DNA of 64,000 nucleotides from contig NZ_BRLB01000001.1 of the NCBI RefSeq assembly GCF_027923465.1, positions 620,001 through 684,000 of the forward strand. The letters are read 5' to 3'. The notes under the pieces were generated by a model, which was not told where the DNA came from, did not search any database, and saw only the letters and a list, made by a program, of their open reading frames with translations. The stretch's first letter is position 1. Each line of letters starts with the position of its first letter. The stretch is from Vallitalea longa (GTDB lineage Bacteria; Bacillota; Clostridia; Lachnospirales; Vallitaleaceae). Below, one piece after another: positions 34,995 to 45,575 of the stretch. The position numbers and the translations under genes were made by a program.

Positions 34995-36161
34995 TTAATC
35001 TCCCTTTAATTCTCTAGTAAACTTAGAAAGTATCTCATAGCCGTTTTTCGTAACTAATACATTCTCTTCTATTCTAATTCCACCAAAAGAACTATCATAA
35101 ATTCCAGGTTCAATAGTAATAACCATGCCTTCTTTTAACACCTCTTTATTACCTTTGGCAATTCTTATACCTGGATCGTGGTACCTGAATCCAACTCCAT
35201 GACCTAGCCCATGAGTAAAATATTTACCGACACATTCAGTATCCAGTACTTCGCTGGCAGCCTTTTGCAAATCTTCAGAAATTGCTCCCTCCCTTACTAA
35301 AGATAAAGCTTTATCTTGTGCTTTCTTAACTGCTTCATGTAATCTTATATCTTCTTTGCTTGGAATCCCAACTTTTCCTGTTCTAGTTATATCTGCCCAA
35401 TAGCCATTAACAACAACAGCAAATTCAGTCATTACTAGATCACCATTCTCCAGCTTTTTGTCAGTAACCCAGTTATATCTGCCTCCATCTGCCCCATTTA
35501 TTCCAGATTGAACTTGTGCAAAACCACTTGCATACTTAACACCATTTTTACCAATCTGCGTTCTAACTGCATATTCCATTTTAGCTGATACTTCTGCTTC
35601 GGTTAATCCTTCTTGAAGAGAGTCATAAAAAGCTTTTATTCCAATACCTGCAACTTTATTACAAAGCCTAATACCTTCTATATCTTCACATGTCTTAAAA
35701 TTATATAGATCCAATATCTCTTCATCCACATTCTTATATCCGCCTTTGCTGACTTTCATAAGATTCTCTACGAAATCACTTGGCAATGGTGGTTGTTCTG
35801 CTGATAGTATGCAAGGAGTTGTATTTCCTACATTCTTTATTAATGATACAGGTTTAGAATAATTTCCGTATTCCTTAATATCTTCTTTAATCATTTCATA
35901 TAGAATTTCAAAAGGATCTTCACTTGTTTCGCCCCATGGATATCTTTTAACTACTATGTCTTTCGGTAATCTTAGCTTTGGTTCTAAAGCAGGTACATAC
36001 AAAATTGGATTGGAATGCTCATAGCATACTGCAACAGACAATCCCCAGTATGGTCTATAACCAAGAGTCATCATAAGTTCATCCGGTCTAAAGAATATTA
36101 TCGCACCTAATTCTTTTTCTATAATTATTTTACTTACCATTGATATTTTTTGCTTATTCAT
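34995..36161 (-). CDS. M24-family (Xaa-Pro peptidase/creatinase-like) protein
   Basis: 388 residues: an N-terminal creatinase-like domain to about 165, then the pita-bread domain. Metal ligands are readable as the second Asp (GYWADITRTGKVG), His (THGLGHGVGFRYHDPG), Glu (MVITIEPGIYD) and Glu (GIRIEENVLVT). The first metal Asp is replaced by Glu (DLVMTEFAVVVNGYW instead of DxG). Its role in a sugar operon is unclear; it may cleave an amide or be a non-peptidase lyase. Start at 36161 after AAGGAGTATGGCTA. Confidence 0.85.
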   Translation of the reverse strand: MNKQKISMVSKIIIEKELGAIIFFRPDELMMTLGYRPYWGLSVAVCYEHSNPILYVPALEPKLRLPKDIVVKRYPWGETSEDPFEILYEMIKEDIKEYGNYSKPVSLIKNVGNTTPCILSAEQPPLPSDFVENLMKVSKGGYKNVDEEILDLYNFKTCEDIEGIRLCNKVAGIGIKAFYDSLQEGLTEAEVSAKMEYAVRTQIGKNGVKYASGFAQVQSGINGADGGRYNWVTDKKLENGDLVMTEFAVVVNGYWADITRTGKVGIPSKEDIRLHEAVKKAQDKALSLVREGAISEDLQKAASEVLDTECVGKYFTHGLGHGVGFRYHDPGIRIAKGNKEVLKEGMVITIEPGIYDSSFGGIRIEENVLVTKNGYEILSKFTRELKGD

Positions 36162-36230
36162 TAGCCATACTCCTTCCTATAGTTTTTATTTACTAACAAA
36201 TATGATTAATCATTAACTACTTATATGATC

Positions 36231-36944
36231 TTACATAATTCCGTATTTTTCAAATGCTTCAACTACTGACATTCCGTTTTCTATAGCAATCCTTACTTCA
36301 TTTTCGCCATACACTTTTTCAAATGCTTTTCTAACTATTTCTCTTTCATGTTTTTTGGGAATAGCTAGTACTCCATCTATATCACCAAATATTATATCCT
36401 CTGGATTAACGAGTACACCATTATCAAATTCAATAGGACAATTATAATCTATCACTCTGCCTCTCATACCTTGATCTTGTGCATAGCATCCCCTTGTGAA
36501 AGTTGGTAATCCTAGTGATAGAACTTCTTTCGTATCTCTTGTGTACCCACTTACAACAGCTCCTGCTACACCTAATTTAATCATTCTAGTTGACATAAGT
36601 CCGCCAAAACAAGCATATCTAGGTGAACTTCCTGTACATATATAAACATCATTTTTTTTCATAGAGTCAAGAGCTTCAAACATAATTCCAAATGGTTTTT
36701 CTCTATCTTCTGCACATATTCTTGTTCCTGTAACGTCAGCTTCTTGAACTGTGAATGCTCTTCCAGCAACCATCATATCTCTATTAAGTGGTTTTATATA
36801 AGCTGGTAGGAATTGATGTCTTAAATCCATTGTATCCATTACATCAGTTAAAACACCTGTATATAATTCTTTTTTCATGATATCAAATAATTCATCATCA
36901 TTCATTGTTTCTATCTTATCTAATATATCTTTCTTATCTAACAT
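36231..36944 (-). CDS. RraA-like protein / HMG aldolase-type enzyme
   Basis: 237 residues. The core MMVAGRAFTVQ...GGLMSTRMIKLGVAGAVVSGYTRDTKE, GLPTFTRGCYAQDQ and ILFGDIDGVLAIPKK (substrate Arg in YTRD and acidic metal site GDIDGV) places it in the RraA/4-hydroxy-4-methyl-2-oxoglutarate aldolase family. In sugar-acid operons these proteins often split or decarboxylate keto acids, so it probably acts late in the pathway. The start is ATG 36944 after GGAGAATAGAT. Confidence 0.87.
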   Translation of the reverse strand: MLDKKDILDKIETMNDDELFDIMKKELYTGVLTDVMDTMDLRHQFLPAYIKPLNRDMMVAGRAFTVQEADVTGTRICAEDREKPFGIMFEALDSMKKNDVYICTGSSPRYACFGGLMSTRMIKLGVAGAVVSGYTRDTKEVLSLGLPTFTRGCYAQDQGMRGRVIDYNCPIEFDNGVLVNPEDIIFGDIDGVLAIPKKHEREIVRKAFEKVYGENEVRIAIENGMSVVEAFEKYGIM

Positions 36945-36974
36945 ATCTATTCTCCTATTAGTCATTAATGTAGA

Positions 36975-37967
36975 TTAAACGATTTTTCTAGATTGTACAG
37001 TATTAATAAGAACAGCCATAAGAATTAATCCGCCTCTAACAACATATTGTACATATTCATTAATATTTAGCAATGTCATACCATTCAACAATACTCCTAA
37101 GAAAATAATACCTATAAAAGTTCCTTTAACCTTACCAATACCACCTGTTAAAGATGCTCCACCAATAATAACTGAAGAAATAACATCCATTTCCCATCCT
37201 TTACCAAAAGGATGTGCACCTGACATAACCTGTGATGAAACCATAATTCCTGCTATAGCAGCAGTCACTTGAACCATAACTAATACAATAATTTTTACAA
37301 ATTTTACATTAATTCCTGACAATCTTGCTGATTCTCTATTACCACCTACAGCATATACACTTCTACCAAATTTAGTATAATCCATTACCATCCAAACAAT
37401 AAAAAATACAACCAATAAAATTATTGCAGGTATAGGTATAGAACCTATTTGTCCAGCACCAATTTTGCTATACCAAGCTGGGAAAGTTGTTACAGGAAAA
37501 CCTTTTGATATTATAGCAGCTAAGCCATATACAATATTTAACATGGCTAAAGTGATAATAAATGTAGGTATATTGAATTTAGTATGTATAATTGCATTTA
37601 CTAATCCTACCAAAGCAGCTGCTAGTATGGCAACTATCATTCCAATTATTACTGAATATTCTAATGACATAATACCAGTACTTGCAATTTTACCTGCAAC
37701 TGTACCTGTTATTACACCTGATAAAGCAACTGTTGATGAGATTGAAAGATCAATTTCACCAGTTATTATAACCATAGTCATACCAAAGGCAATAACACCT
37801 TTTAGTGATGCATTTCTTAATATGTTAAGTAGATTGCCTGATGTAAAAAACCCTGGTGCTGAAAAGGCTATAATTATAGACACTATAAAAAGTATTATTT
37901 CAAGTATATGATTCGAGCTAAATTTACTTATTTTATTTATATATTTATTATTAGAATTCGCATTCAT
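36975..37967 (-). CDS. Sugar ABC transporter permease (RbsC family)
   Basis: 330 residues with about nine transmembrane helices and the BPD_transp_2 signature (GFFTSGNLLNILRNASLKGVIAFGMTMVIITGEIDLSISSTVALSG, FGRSVYAVGGNRESARLSGI, ISSVIIGGASLTGGIGKVKGT). The start follows the ATPase stop directly and its ribosome site lies inside the ATPase gene. Forms the channel with the ATPase at 37968-39449. Confidence 0.95.
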   Translation of the reverse strand: MNANSNNKYINKISKFSSNHILEIILFIVSIIIAFSAPGFFTSGNLLNILRNASLKGVIAFGMTMVIITGEIDLSISSTVALSGVITGTVAGKIASTGIMSLEYSVIIGMIVAILAAALVGLVNAIIHTKFNIPTFIITLAMLNIVYGLAAIISKGFPVTTFPAWYSKIGAGQIGSIPIPAIILLVVFFIVWMVMDYTKFGRSVYAVGGNRESARLSGINVKFVKIIVLVMVQVTAAIAGIMVSSQVMSGAHPFGKGWEMDVISSVIIGGASLTGGIGKVKGTFIGIIFLGVLLNGMTLLNINEYVQYVVRGGLILMAVLINTVQSRKIV

Positions 37968-39449
37968 TTATTTTCCTCCAATGCATCTTTTATATAAGTC
38001 TTCAACTGTAATTTCTTCAGGTTTAACTTCTCCAATTATTCGCCCATTGCTAATAATTATTATCCTGTGACATACTTCCAGCAGTTCTTCTAACTCGGAA
38101 GAAACCATTATGCTAGATACACCTTTTCTTGACTGTTCCCATATAATATCAAAAATCTGTTGTTTAGCATTAACATCAATTCCTCTAGATGGTTCATCAA
38201 AAAACATAATCTTTGGATTAGTATTAAGCCAGTTACCAACAACAACTTTTTGTTGATTACCTCCTGATAATGATGATATTGGTAAATCAACATTAGGAAC
38301 TTTTATTTCCAGATCTTTTATTTGTTTATCAACAAAAGGTTTTTCCATTTTTTTAGTTATTTTATGTTTTGGAGAAATATAATCTAAACTAGCAACACAT
38401 AAGTTCGTATGCACACTTAAATCTTGAATCAAGCCTTCATGTTTTCTATCCTCAGGTGTTAAAGCAAAACCAGCTTTTTTCATCTTATAAGGTGTTGGAG
38501 CGTCTATTTCTTTACCTTCAAAAATAATTTTACCAGAATCAACTTTATCTGCTCCAAAAATACCTCTTAAAAGCTCTGTTCTACCAGAACCAAGCATTCC
38601 TGCGATACCTAGTATTTCATGTTTTTTAACTTCAAAAGAGATATCTTCAAAATACCCTTTTCTTGTTAATCCTTTTACTTGAAGTAATGTTTTTTCTCCA
38701 ACATTAAGATCATCAGGCCTAGTTTTTATCTTGACATCTCCAAACATCATTTTAATTAGTTGTTCATGAGATGTTTCTGCCATTATTGTTTTATTAATAT
38801 AAATACCGTCTCTTAAAACCGTACAAGTATCTGCTATTTTCCATAATTCTTGTAATCTATGAGATATATAAATAATTATTACATCTTTTTTCTTTAGCTT
38901 TTTAATCATATTGAATAATAGATCTGTCTCATTTTGAGCAAGAGATGAAGTAGGCTCATCTAACATAAGTACTTTTGGATTAGTACTCATTGCTTTGACT
39001 ATTTCAATCATCTGACATTGCCACATACTAAGATTCATAACCATTTCTTTTGGGTCAATGTCAACACCTAGATCATTAAGGATTTCACCAGTTAATTTAT
39101 ATGCCTTTTTCCAGTCTATAAATTTACCTTTCATTGGCATTCTTCCTAATAAAATGTTTTCTGCTACATTCATGCCTGGTACTAAACTAAGTTCTTGATA
39201 TACCGTAGCAATACCTTTATCTATTGCTTCCTGAGGGTTCTTAAAATCTAGTTTTTCATCATCTAAATATACACTTCCAGATGTTGCTTTAATAGCACCA
39301 GCAAAAATTTTGACCATAGTAGATTTTCCAGAACCGTTTTTACCTAATAATGCATGAACCTTACCACTATCAAACATTGAAGTTACATTATCAAGAGCAA
39401 GCGTTCCGGGATATTGTTTGCTTATGTTTTCAGTTCTTAATATGCTCAT
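37968..39449 (-). CDS. Sugar ABC transporter ATPase (RbsA/MglA family)
   Basis: 493 residues, two fused ABC domains as usual for this class. Domain 1: Walker A LLGKNGSGKSTMVK, degenerate signature LSMWQCQMIEIVKA, Walker B VLMLDEPTSSL. Domain 2: degenerate Walker A IAGMLGSGRTELLRG, LSGGNQQKVVVGNWL, IMFFDEPSRGIDVNAKQ. It powers uptake with the RbsC-like permease and the binding protein upstream. Confidence 0.96.
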   Translation of the reverse strand: MSILRTENISKQYPGTLALDNVTSMFDSGKVHALLGKNGSGKSTMVKIFAGAIKATSGSVYLDDEKLDFKNPQEAIDKGIATVYQELSLVPGMNVAENILLGRMPMKGKFIDWKKAYKLTGEILNDLGVDIDPKEMVMNLSMWQCQMIEIVKAMSTNPKVLMLDEPTSSLAQNETDLLFNMIKKLKKKDVIIIYISHRLQELWKIADTCTVLRDGIYINKTIMAETSHEQLIKMMFGDVKIKTRPDDLNVGEKTLLQVKGLTRKGYFEDISFEVKKHEILGIAGMLGSGRTELLRGIFGADKVDSGKIIFEGKEIDAPTPYKMKKAGFALTPEDRKHEGLIQDLSVHTNLCVASLDYISPKHKITKKMEKPFVDKQIKDLEIKVPNVDLPISSLSGGNQQKVVVGNWLNTNPKIMFFDEPSRGIDVNAKQQIFDIIWEQSRKGVSSIMVSSELEELLEVCHRIIIISNGRIIGEVKPEEITVEDLYKRCIGGK

Positions 39450-39519
39450 AATTATCCTTTCATTTTAATTAGTCATATATTAAGAGGACATCAAACAATC
39501 CTCTTAATATTAATTATTA

Positions 39520-40590
39520 TTATTTGTGATTTTCAAGCTCTGAAGCAAATTCATCTAAACCTTCTTTATCATTTCTATCTAATACTATACCTGGAACTAC
39601 CATTGAGTTACCTCTATCAACTCCTGTATCTTCACCTAAAATATCTTTTAATAGAACTTCCATGGTCTTATATCCTATCATATAAGGATCTTGTCCAGTT
39701 ACAGCTTGTAATACATTATCTTCATTCCTTAACATTGATAATTGTTGTTCTGCTGCATCAGTTCCAAATACGAATACTTCGCCTTCCTTACCTGCGTTTT
39801 TTACAGCCATAACAGAACCTATTGTACCTCCATCATTAGCTCCCCATATAATATCTACACCACCTTGAGATTCTTGTGCAGTTATAATATCTCCAGCAGC
39901 TTGAACTGCTTTATCTTGAAGCCATGCATCTTGGTCTGCCACCACAACAACACCTGGTATATCTTTTATTTGATCTATAAATCCATTAGAACGTTGTGTT
40001 GATAAATCTGGAAGTTGAGATTTGAATTGAAGTATAGCTACTCTAACTTCTTCCCCTTCTTCATAATGATTTTTAATAAATTCTGCTGCTACTAGACCTG
40101 TTTGCTTACCTAATAAATAATTATCTGATGTAAAACCTCCAACTATAAAATCAGAATCATTTAATGCTGTATTACATACAGCTATCGCTAACCCTTTATC
40201 ATTAGCTGTTTTTAAAGCTTGAATAGAAGAAGTTTCATTAAGTGGTGAAATTGCAATACCATCAATTTTTTGGGAAGTATATGTATTTATTAGTTCTACT
40301 TCTTTTGCTTGGTCATTGTTGGTATTGGAAACAAGAACTTTTGCATCATATTCTTTTCCTGCTGCTTGATATCCCATTTGTAATAACTTCATGAATTGAT
40401 CTTCTTGAAAAACTATACCAGCAACTGTAATTTCCTTGTCTTTTGAATCATTAGATACATTATCACTATCACTTGTACTGTCTCCATCGCTTTTACTACC
40501 ATCATTACTTTTAGTGTCACCTTTGCTACCACATGCAACCATAAATAAACTTAAAACTACTACCAACATACATAATAATTTTTTCTTCAT
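39520..40590 (-). CDS. Sugar-binding lipoprotein of the ABC transporter
   Basis: 356 residues. Signal peptide with lipobox (SLFMVACGS), a Ser/Asp-rich linker to about residue 48, then the Peripla_BP_4 fold (EITVAGIVFQEDQFMKLLQMGYQAAGKEY, IDGIAISPLNETSSIQALK, VDIIWGANDGGTIGSVMAVKNAG). First gene of the eight-gene transcript. AAGGAGGATATTT precedes ATG 40590. The ligand is probably a hexuronate or related sugar, judged from downstream enzymes only. Confidence 0.94.
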   Translation of the reverse strand: MKKKLLCMLVVVLSLFMVACGSKGDTKSNDGSKSDGDSTSDSDNVSNDSKDKEITVAGIVFQEDQFMKLLQMGYQAAGKEYDAKVLVSNTNNDQAKEVELINTYTSQKIDGIAISPLNETSSIQALKTANDKGLAIAVCNTALNDSDFIVGGFTSDNYLLGKQTGLVAAEFIKNHYEEGEEVRVAILQFKSQLPDLSTQRSNGFIDQIKDIPGVVVVADQDAWLQDKAVQAAGDIITAQESQGGVDIIWGANDGGTIGSVMAVKNAGKEGEVFVFGTDAAEQQLSMLRNEDNVLQAVTGQDPYMIGYKTMEVLLKDILGEDTGVDRGNSMVVPGIVLDRNDKEGLDEFASELENHK

Positions 40591-40716
40591 AAATATCCTC
40601 CTTATAATATATATTTAAACTTCAATTAAGAAGTTTTAATACCAACTTATAAAAAATATTGTAAATATATCAAACATAAATTTACTTATATTACTTTTTG
40701 TTACAAATATGGGTTT

Positions 40717-40732
40717 ATGAAAAGCTTTTCAT
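40717..40732. promoter_or_regulatory. LacI-type operator of the sugar-acid operon
   Basis: ATGAAAAGCTTTTCAT is a perfect 16-base palindrome between the LacI gene and the transporter operon, 127 bases before the binding-protein start. A near copy lies upstream of the lacI-type gene itself (41894-41907). Confidence 0.8.
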
Positions 40733-40802
40733 GATATGGATTAAAAATGTTGACTATAAAATTTTCAATTTTACTCAACATTATTATTTAATATCTATAT
40801 AT

Positions 40803-41807
40803 TTATAGAACCTTTACAGATTCTCTTTCAATCAATTTATATGGAATATATTTTTCTATATATACATCGCTGTATGAAATGCCTTTATCAATAATTTCAA
40901 TAATTTTTTCTCCTGCCTCCATACCCATCTTTTGAATAGGTACAGAAATAGTTGTAAGAGGCTTTAATAATATATTACTAATGGAAATATTATCATATCC
41001 GATTATTGATAATTCTTCTGGGATACTAATTCCCATATTCTTAGCTGCCATCATAATAGCTATAGCTGTATCGTCATTAAAAGCAACAACTCCAGTAGGT
41101 CTATCTTTCATCTGCAACAGCTTAATAGTATTATTAGTAATTTCTTCTTTACTATAACCACAATCAATAACATATTCATCTCTAAACTTAACATCAGACT
41201 CTTCAAGTGCTTTAATAAAACCCATATATCTAACATTAACACCTTTAAATCTCCAACCTACACATGCTATTTTTTTATGACCCATATCAATAAGATATTT
41301 GGTAGCATCATATGTAGCTTTTATACCATCTTCCATAATATTGTATCCAAAATCAGCATATGAATAAACAAATACAACACTGGTTTTACCTTTTAATAAA
41401 TGTGTTAATTTTTTATTACTTATACTTGTACTAACTATAATAAACCCATCTACTCTTCTTTCAAGCATTCGGTTAATATATCTTTCTTCTTTTTCTGAAT
41501 TATAATCAGTATTGCATATTATTAAAAAATAACCTTCTTTTTCTACTGCTTTACTAATACCTCTTAAAAGTTCTGGGAAAAACAAGTTGGATAAATTAGG
41601 TATTATTACAGCTATAGTCATTGTTTTCTTACTTATAAGACTTCGTGCCATAGCATTTGGTTTATAATCAAGTGCTTCTACTGCTCTATATACTTTTTCT
41701 GAACTTTCTCTACTTACTGGCGTGCTTCCATTTAATACTCTTGAAACTGTACTTATAGAAACATTAGCCATTTTTGCAACATCTTTAATAGTTGAAATTT
41801 TATCCAT
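40803..41807 (-). CDS. LacI-family repressor of the sugar-acid operon
   Basis: 334 residues. N-terminal HTH with hinge helix (STIKDVAKMANVSISTVSRVLNGSTPVSRESSEKV, YKPNAMARSL) and a periplasmic-binding-protein-like ligand domain (AVIIPNLSNLFFPELLRGI, VAFNDDTAIAIMMAAKNMG, IIGYDNISISNILLKPLTTI). The operator in front of the transporter genes and the similar one before this gene make it the likely local, self-controlled regulator. GAGGG precedes two adjacent ATGs; the second has better spacing. Confidence 0.94.
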   Translation of the reverse strand: MDKISTIKDVAKMANVSISTVSRVLNGSTPVSRESSEKVYRAVEALDYKPNAMARSLISKKTMTIAVIIPNLSNLFFPELLRGISKAVEKEGYFLIICNTDYNSEKEERYINRMLERRVDGFIIVSTSISNKKLTHLLKGKTSVVFVYSYADFGYNIMEDGIKATYDATKYLIDMGHKKIACVGWRFKGVNVRYMGFIKALEESDVKFRDEYVIDCGYSKEEITNNTIKLLQMKDRPTGVVAFNDDTAIAIMMAAKNMGISIPEELSIIGYDNISISNILLKPLTTISVPIQKMGMEAGEKIIEIIDKGISYSDVYIEKYIPYKLIERESVKVL

Positions 41808-41893
41808 CATGTACCCTCACTAAAATTATAAATTTAAATATATATCATACAACTATATGTGCAATTATACCTTGTATTTAATCAAGTCTTTTA

Positions 41894-41907
41894 TGAAAAG
41901 GTTTTCA
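41894..41907. promoter_or_regulatory. LacI-type operator before the repressor gene
   Basis: TGAAAAGGTTTTCA, the same motif as 40717-40732 with one changed central base. It lies about 85 bases upstream of the repressor start, consistent with autoregulation. Confidence 0.65.
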
Positions 41908-42016
41908 ATACAATTAAATTATACAACCTCATATACTTTTTGTCAATTATTTTGTGCATTTTTTATGGATTGACAATATTATCTATGTATAGACACTTAT
42001 TGAATATTAAATATAC

Positions 42017-42062
42017 TTACTAGCATAATATGTTTTCATATAATATTATGCCTATCTAGTAA
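42017..42062 (-). terminator. Possible terminator of the 338-residue membrane protein gene
   Basis: Arms TTACTAG/CTAGTAA and CATAATAT/ATATTATG pair around an 11-base loop. The U-run is weak. It lies in the 330-base gap between the membrane protein gene and the LacI gene. Confidence 0.45.
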
Positions 42063-42138
42063 ATAGATAAAGTTAGTTATCAATAATATACTAATATATA
42101 TTTTTAGCTCTTATAATTTTTATTAGTTCATAAATTTA

Positions 42139-43155
42139 CTACTGATCAATAATATCTTTAATATAATTATATAATTCTTCATCGTACCAAACTCTATAAA
42201 AAACACCATCGCTTTTATCATATATTTTATGAATTCTATAACATAATTCATGTAATATGGATCTATCACTAACTGTGGAATATTTAATATATATATACAT
42301 CCTATCTTCTTGCATATATATAACATTACCTCCATGACCATATTCTATTATATACTCTATATTATTTTTTTCGTTAATTTCATCAACTGTCAACTTATCA
42401 TCTTTAAGTGCATATAAATCTTGTAATTCATTATGTATTTTTTTTATTATATCTTTATCATTACAATTATAATCTTCGTTTACAAAATAAAGTTCATTGG
42501 GCATTTTCTCTTTTTCTAAATCATATTTTTCGTTTTTCATTACCGATTCACTAACTAATCCAATACAACCAATGACTAAGGCTACAAATAAAATTGTACA
42601 TAATGTATCTCTAATTCGTTTTGGTTTCACATAATCAAAATTGGTAAGTTCATTTTCAATATACTTGATTATTGGCTTTTTTAAATCTCTAGATTTCCAT
42701 TTTTTGAACTTAATGGTATATGAGTGTTTACCACTAATTGTTTCTGTATCTTTTAATACTATTTTCCCACTACTATTACTAATACTAAAAATAGTTTTAT
42801 CATCATCGTCTTCTCTCTCTGCTTTACTAGATAATGTTGAAGATATTGCTGCATCAATACTCTTAATCAATAACTCTTTTTGTTTTGTTTTTACTGAATA
42901 AGTTGTACCCACAAAATATATAATGATATAATTTATAACTAAAACTAGAATCACTATAAGTATAGTAAGACTTGGTAAATAATTAGGATCATAAATTTCA
43001 AAAATCACATATATCGTAATAATAAATTGAATAAAACTTAAAAATGAGTTGTTTTGTAACATAACTCTTTTATTTTGAAATTGCATACAGCAACTTATTA
43101 GTCCCAAAATTGCAGCAATCAAAAACGAGATTGTTTGTGAAACATCAAATATCAT
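42139..43155 (-). CDS. Hypothetical membrane protein
   Basis: 338 residues. Three hydrophobic stretches near the start (residues about 8-24, 38-55, 62-85), a cytoplasmic region, another segment near 190-210 (LCTILFVALVIGCIGLVSES) and a C-terminal domain of about 120 residues. The last part contains YSTVSDRSILHELCYRIHKIYD, an HELxxxIH-like sequence reminiscent of a metalloprotease motif (HExxH) but not matching it. No family recognised. AAAGGAGAAAATTAA precedes the start. Confidence 0.7.
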   Translation of the reverse strand: MIFDVSQTISFLIAAILGLISCCMQFQNKRVMLQNNSFLSFIQFIITIYVIFEIYDPNYLPSLTILIVILVLVINYIIIYFVGTTYSVKTKQKELLIKSIDAAISSTLSSKAEREDDDDKTIFSISNSSGKIVLKDTETISGKHSYTIKFKKWKSRDLKKPIIKYIENELTNFDYVKPKRIRDTLCTILFVALVIGCIGLVSESVMKNEKYDLEKEKMPNELYFVNEDYNCNDKDIIKKIHNELQDLYALKDDKLTVDEINEKNNIEYIIEYGHGGNVIYMQEDRMYIYIKYSTVSDRSILHELCYRIHKIYDKSDGVFYRVWYDEELYNYIKDIIDQ

Positions 43156-43313
43156 TTAATTTTCTCCTTTAATCACTAAGATATTATACTTAGTCATTAT
43201 ATTATATAAACCAAAACATAGCAATTATAAGTGTCTATTTTTATTATGTTTTGGTGAAAAATAATACTAAAAATCAGTATTCTGGATTAGGTTAAAGATT
43301 AAAACTGTTCCGA

Positions 43314-43365
43314 TTCATCTCCCTCCTTGGTAAAGGAGAGAGTTTTCTCGAAACATATAGATGAA
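43314..43365. repeat. Nested hairpin in the gap before the membrane protein gene
   Basis: Outer arms TTCATCT/AGATGAA enclose CTCCCTCCTT/AAGGAGAGAG with a 4-base loop. G+C content is higher than in the surroundings. There is no reading frame. It resembles hairpins found at the ends of IS200/IS605-type elements, but no transposase is present. The rest of 43156-43463 is AT-rich with no gene. Confidence 0.45.
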
Positions 43366-43463
43366 AAATCACTTACAATACCTTGTTCTTATTAAACTAT
43401 ACAATACTTTATAGTTTATGATAGCCTATATCATTTTATATTTAGTAATTAAGTGAATAATCT

Positions 43464-45575
43464 CTAATATTTAAATTTAGTGATACCTAAATTCATTTCT
43501 TCAGCTAATTTAGCAAGAGCTTCACTAGCATTAGCTATTTCTTGCATAGAAGCTGTTTGCTCTTCAACTGAAGCTGATGCTTCTTCTGTACCTGCTGCAT
43601 TTTCCTGAGAAATTGCTGATAGATTTTCAGTAATCTCAGTTATAGTTATCTTTTTATCTTCCATGATTTTAGAAGATTTATTAATTACATCTATAGCTTC
43701 TTTTGTTCTTTCAATTGCATCTGCAATTCCATTGAACTTAATTTTTGTATTATTAACACTAGTATTCTGATTATCCGCCAATCTCATCAATTCACCCATC
43801 GTAGAAACAGCATTATCTATTTTTAATTTCAAATCATTGATAATGTTAGTTATATCACCAGTGAATTCATCTGCTTGTTCAGCTAATTCTCTAATCTCTT
43901 CAGCTACTACTGCAAATCCTCTTCCTGACTCTCCAGCTCTAGCCGCTTCTATAGCAGCATTAAGTGCCAATAAATTAGTTTGATCCGCAATACTACTAAT
44001 CATCTGACTTGCTTGATATATTTTTGTAGCACTTTCGTTAGTATCTTTAACTAACTCATTTATTTGTTTAGTTGCATTATTATTAAGATCAGTTATTTCT
44101 ACTAAATCCTTAATATTCTCTATTCCTTGTTTTTTTAGGCTTATTACATCATCTGTAAATTTATTCAAATCTTTTATTTCATTTTGATTTCTTTCTATTA
44201 ATTTACCTAAATCGTTTATATTATCCGCTGCCAATTCAGTATCTTTCGCTTGATCACTTGCACCACTAGCAATTTCTTCTATTGTATTAGCTACTTCATC
44301 TGCAGCAGTTGCTGATTGTTGGCTAGTTGCTGTCAACTCTTGAGAAGAGGACGCTAATTGTTCAGAAGAAAATGAAATATTTTTAACTAGTTGAATTATA
44401 TTTTTCTGCATTTTATCTATTGCTCTGGCTATTGTCCCAATTTCATCTTTTCGTTCTAGATATTTTACCGCTTTTGAATTTTCATCATAAGATAAATTGT
44501 AATTAGATATCCTTTCAATTATCTCTGATAAAAGTTTTATAGGTGTACTAGTCCTTTGAGCAATTATATATGAAATTACTAATAGAATTAATAATCCTGC
44601 TACTCCGATTATTATAAGTATTTTTATCAATCTATCTGATTCATATGTAATTTCACTAATTGGTATAACTGTTTCAACAAACCAAGGAGTTTTAGTTTCT
44701 CCTATGTTTATAGGAACAAATTGTTTATTACTATCTTTATTATTTATGACTGATTTTCCAGTAGTATCAAAATATTTACCAATCTTAATATTTTCTTTTA
44801 TTTCTTCTTTATGTTCTATATCATTATCAAAAATATTAGTCCCAATTAATCCTTCATCTTCATGAGCAACATAAATTCCTGTATTAGATAATATTACTTC
44901 ATAACCTGAATCATATAATTCAATATCCTTATTCACATTTTGTAATTTATCTAAAGTTAAATCAACACCAGTAGCCCCTACTACTTTTCCATTCACTTTA
45001 ATTGGAACCACAAGAGACGTCATTAACAACTTTTTACCATCTACTTCATATACAAATGGTTCAAGTATAATTTCATTTTCAGAATTTTTTGCTTGTGAAT
45101 AATAATCATTTTTATCTGATAAATCATAATCAGTGCAAGCTCTTTTAACTATTTTTCCTTGACTCCAATAGAAATAAGGAACAAACCTTCCTGTTGCATC
45201 ACATCCATCAGTATTTTTATATATTTCATCCTGATTATCAAATGAATTTGGTTCCCATATAGTCCATATTCCTGTAAAATCAGGATTTTCTTTAATGACA
45301 CTTTCTAACATAATATTTATATCTTCTCTATCAACAGATCCATCTACTCTAATCCCTTCAAAACTATTAGATAAAGTTCTTACTATATTCATTCCTTCTT
45401 CTAATTCTTCTTCTACTCCTTTTGCAACAGACTCACCAACTAATTTAGTAGTCTCATACGCATTTTCTATAGACTGATCACGTGTACTCACTGCCACCAT
45501 ACCGATAATTACAGATATTATTAATAATATACTTAATGATATACTAATAGCCATTTTGCTTTTAATTGATTTCAT
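43464..45575 (-). CDS. Methyl-accepting chemotaxis protein with dCache sensor
   Basis: 703 residues. TM1 near residues 8-30, a double-Cache sensor domain to about 310 ([64 protein letters not shown]), TM2, HAMP, and a long signalling domain with the conserved tip ([39 protein letters not shown]). The ligand is unknown; dCache domains often bind amino acids or small carboxylates. AAGGAGTTAAATA precedes the start. It stands alone. Confidence 0.95.
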   Translation of the reverse strand: MKSIKSKMAISISLSILLIISVIIGMVAVSTRDQSIENAYETTKLVGESVAKGVEEELEEGMNIVRTLSNSFEGIRVDGSVDREDINIMLESVIKENPDFTGIWTIWEPNSFDNQDEIYKNTDGCDATGRFVPYFYWSQGKIVKRACTDYDLSDKNDYYSQAKNSENEIILEPFVYEVDGKKLLMTSLVVPIKVNGKVVGATGVDLTLDKLQNVNKDIELYDSGYEVILSNTGIYVAHEDEGLIGTNIFDNDIEHKEEIKENIKIGKYFDTTGKSVINNKDSNKQFVPINIGETKTPWFVETVIPISEITYESDRLIKILIIIGVAGLLILLVISYIIAQRTSTPIKLLSEIIERISNYNLSYDENSKAVKYLERKDEIGTIARAIDKMQKNIIQLVKNISFSSEQLASSSQELTATSQQSATAADEVANTIEEIASGASDQAKDTELAADNINDLGKLIERNQNEIKDLNKFTDDVISLKKQGIENIKDLVEITDLNNNATKQINELVKDTNESATKIYQASQMISSIADQTNLLALNAAIEAARAGESGRGFAVVAEEIRELAEQADEFTGDITNIINDLKLKIDNAVSTMGELMRLADNQNTSVNNTKIKFNGIADAIERTKEAIDVINKSSKIMEDKKITITEITENLSAISQENAAGTEEASASVEEQTASMQEIANASEALAKLAEEMNLGITKFKY

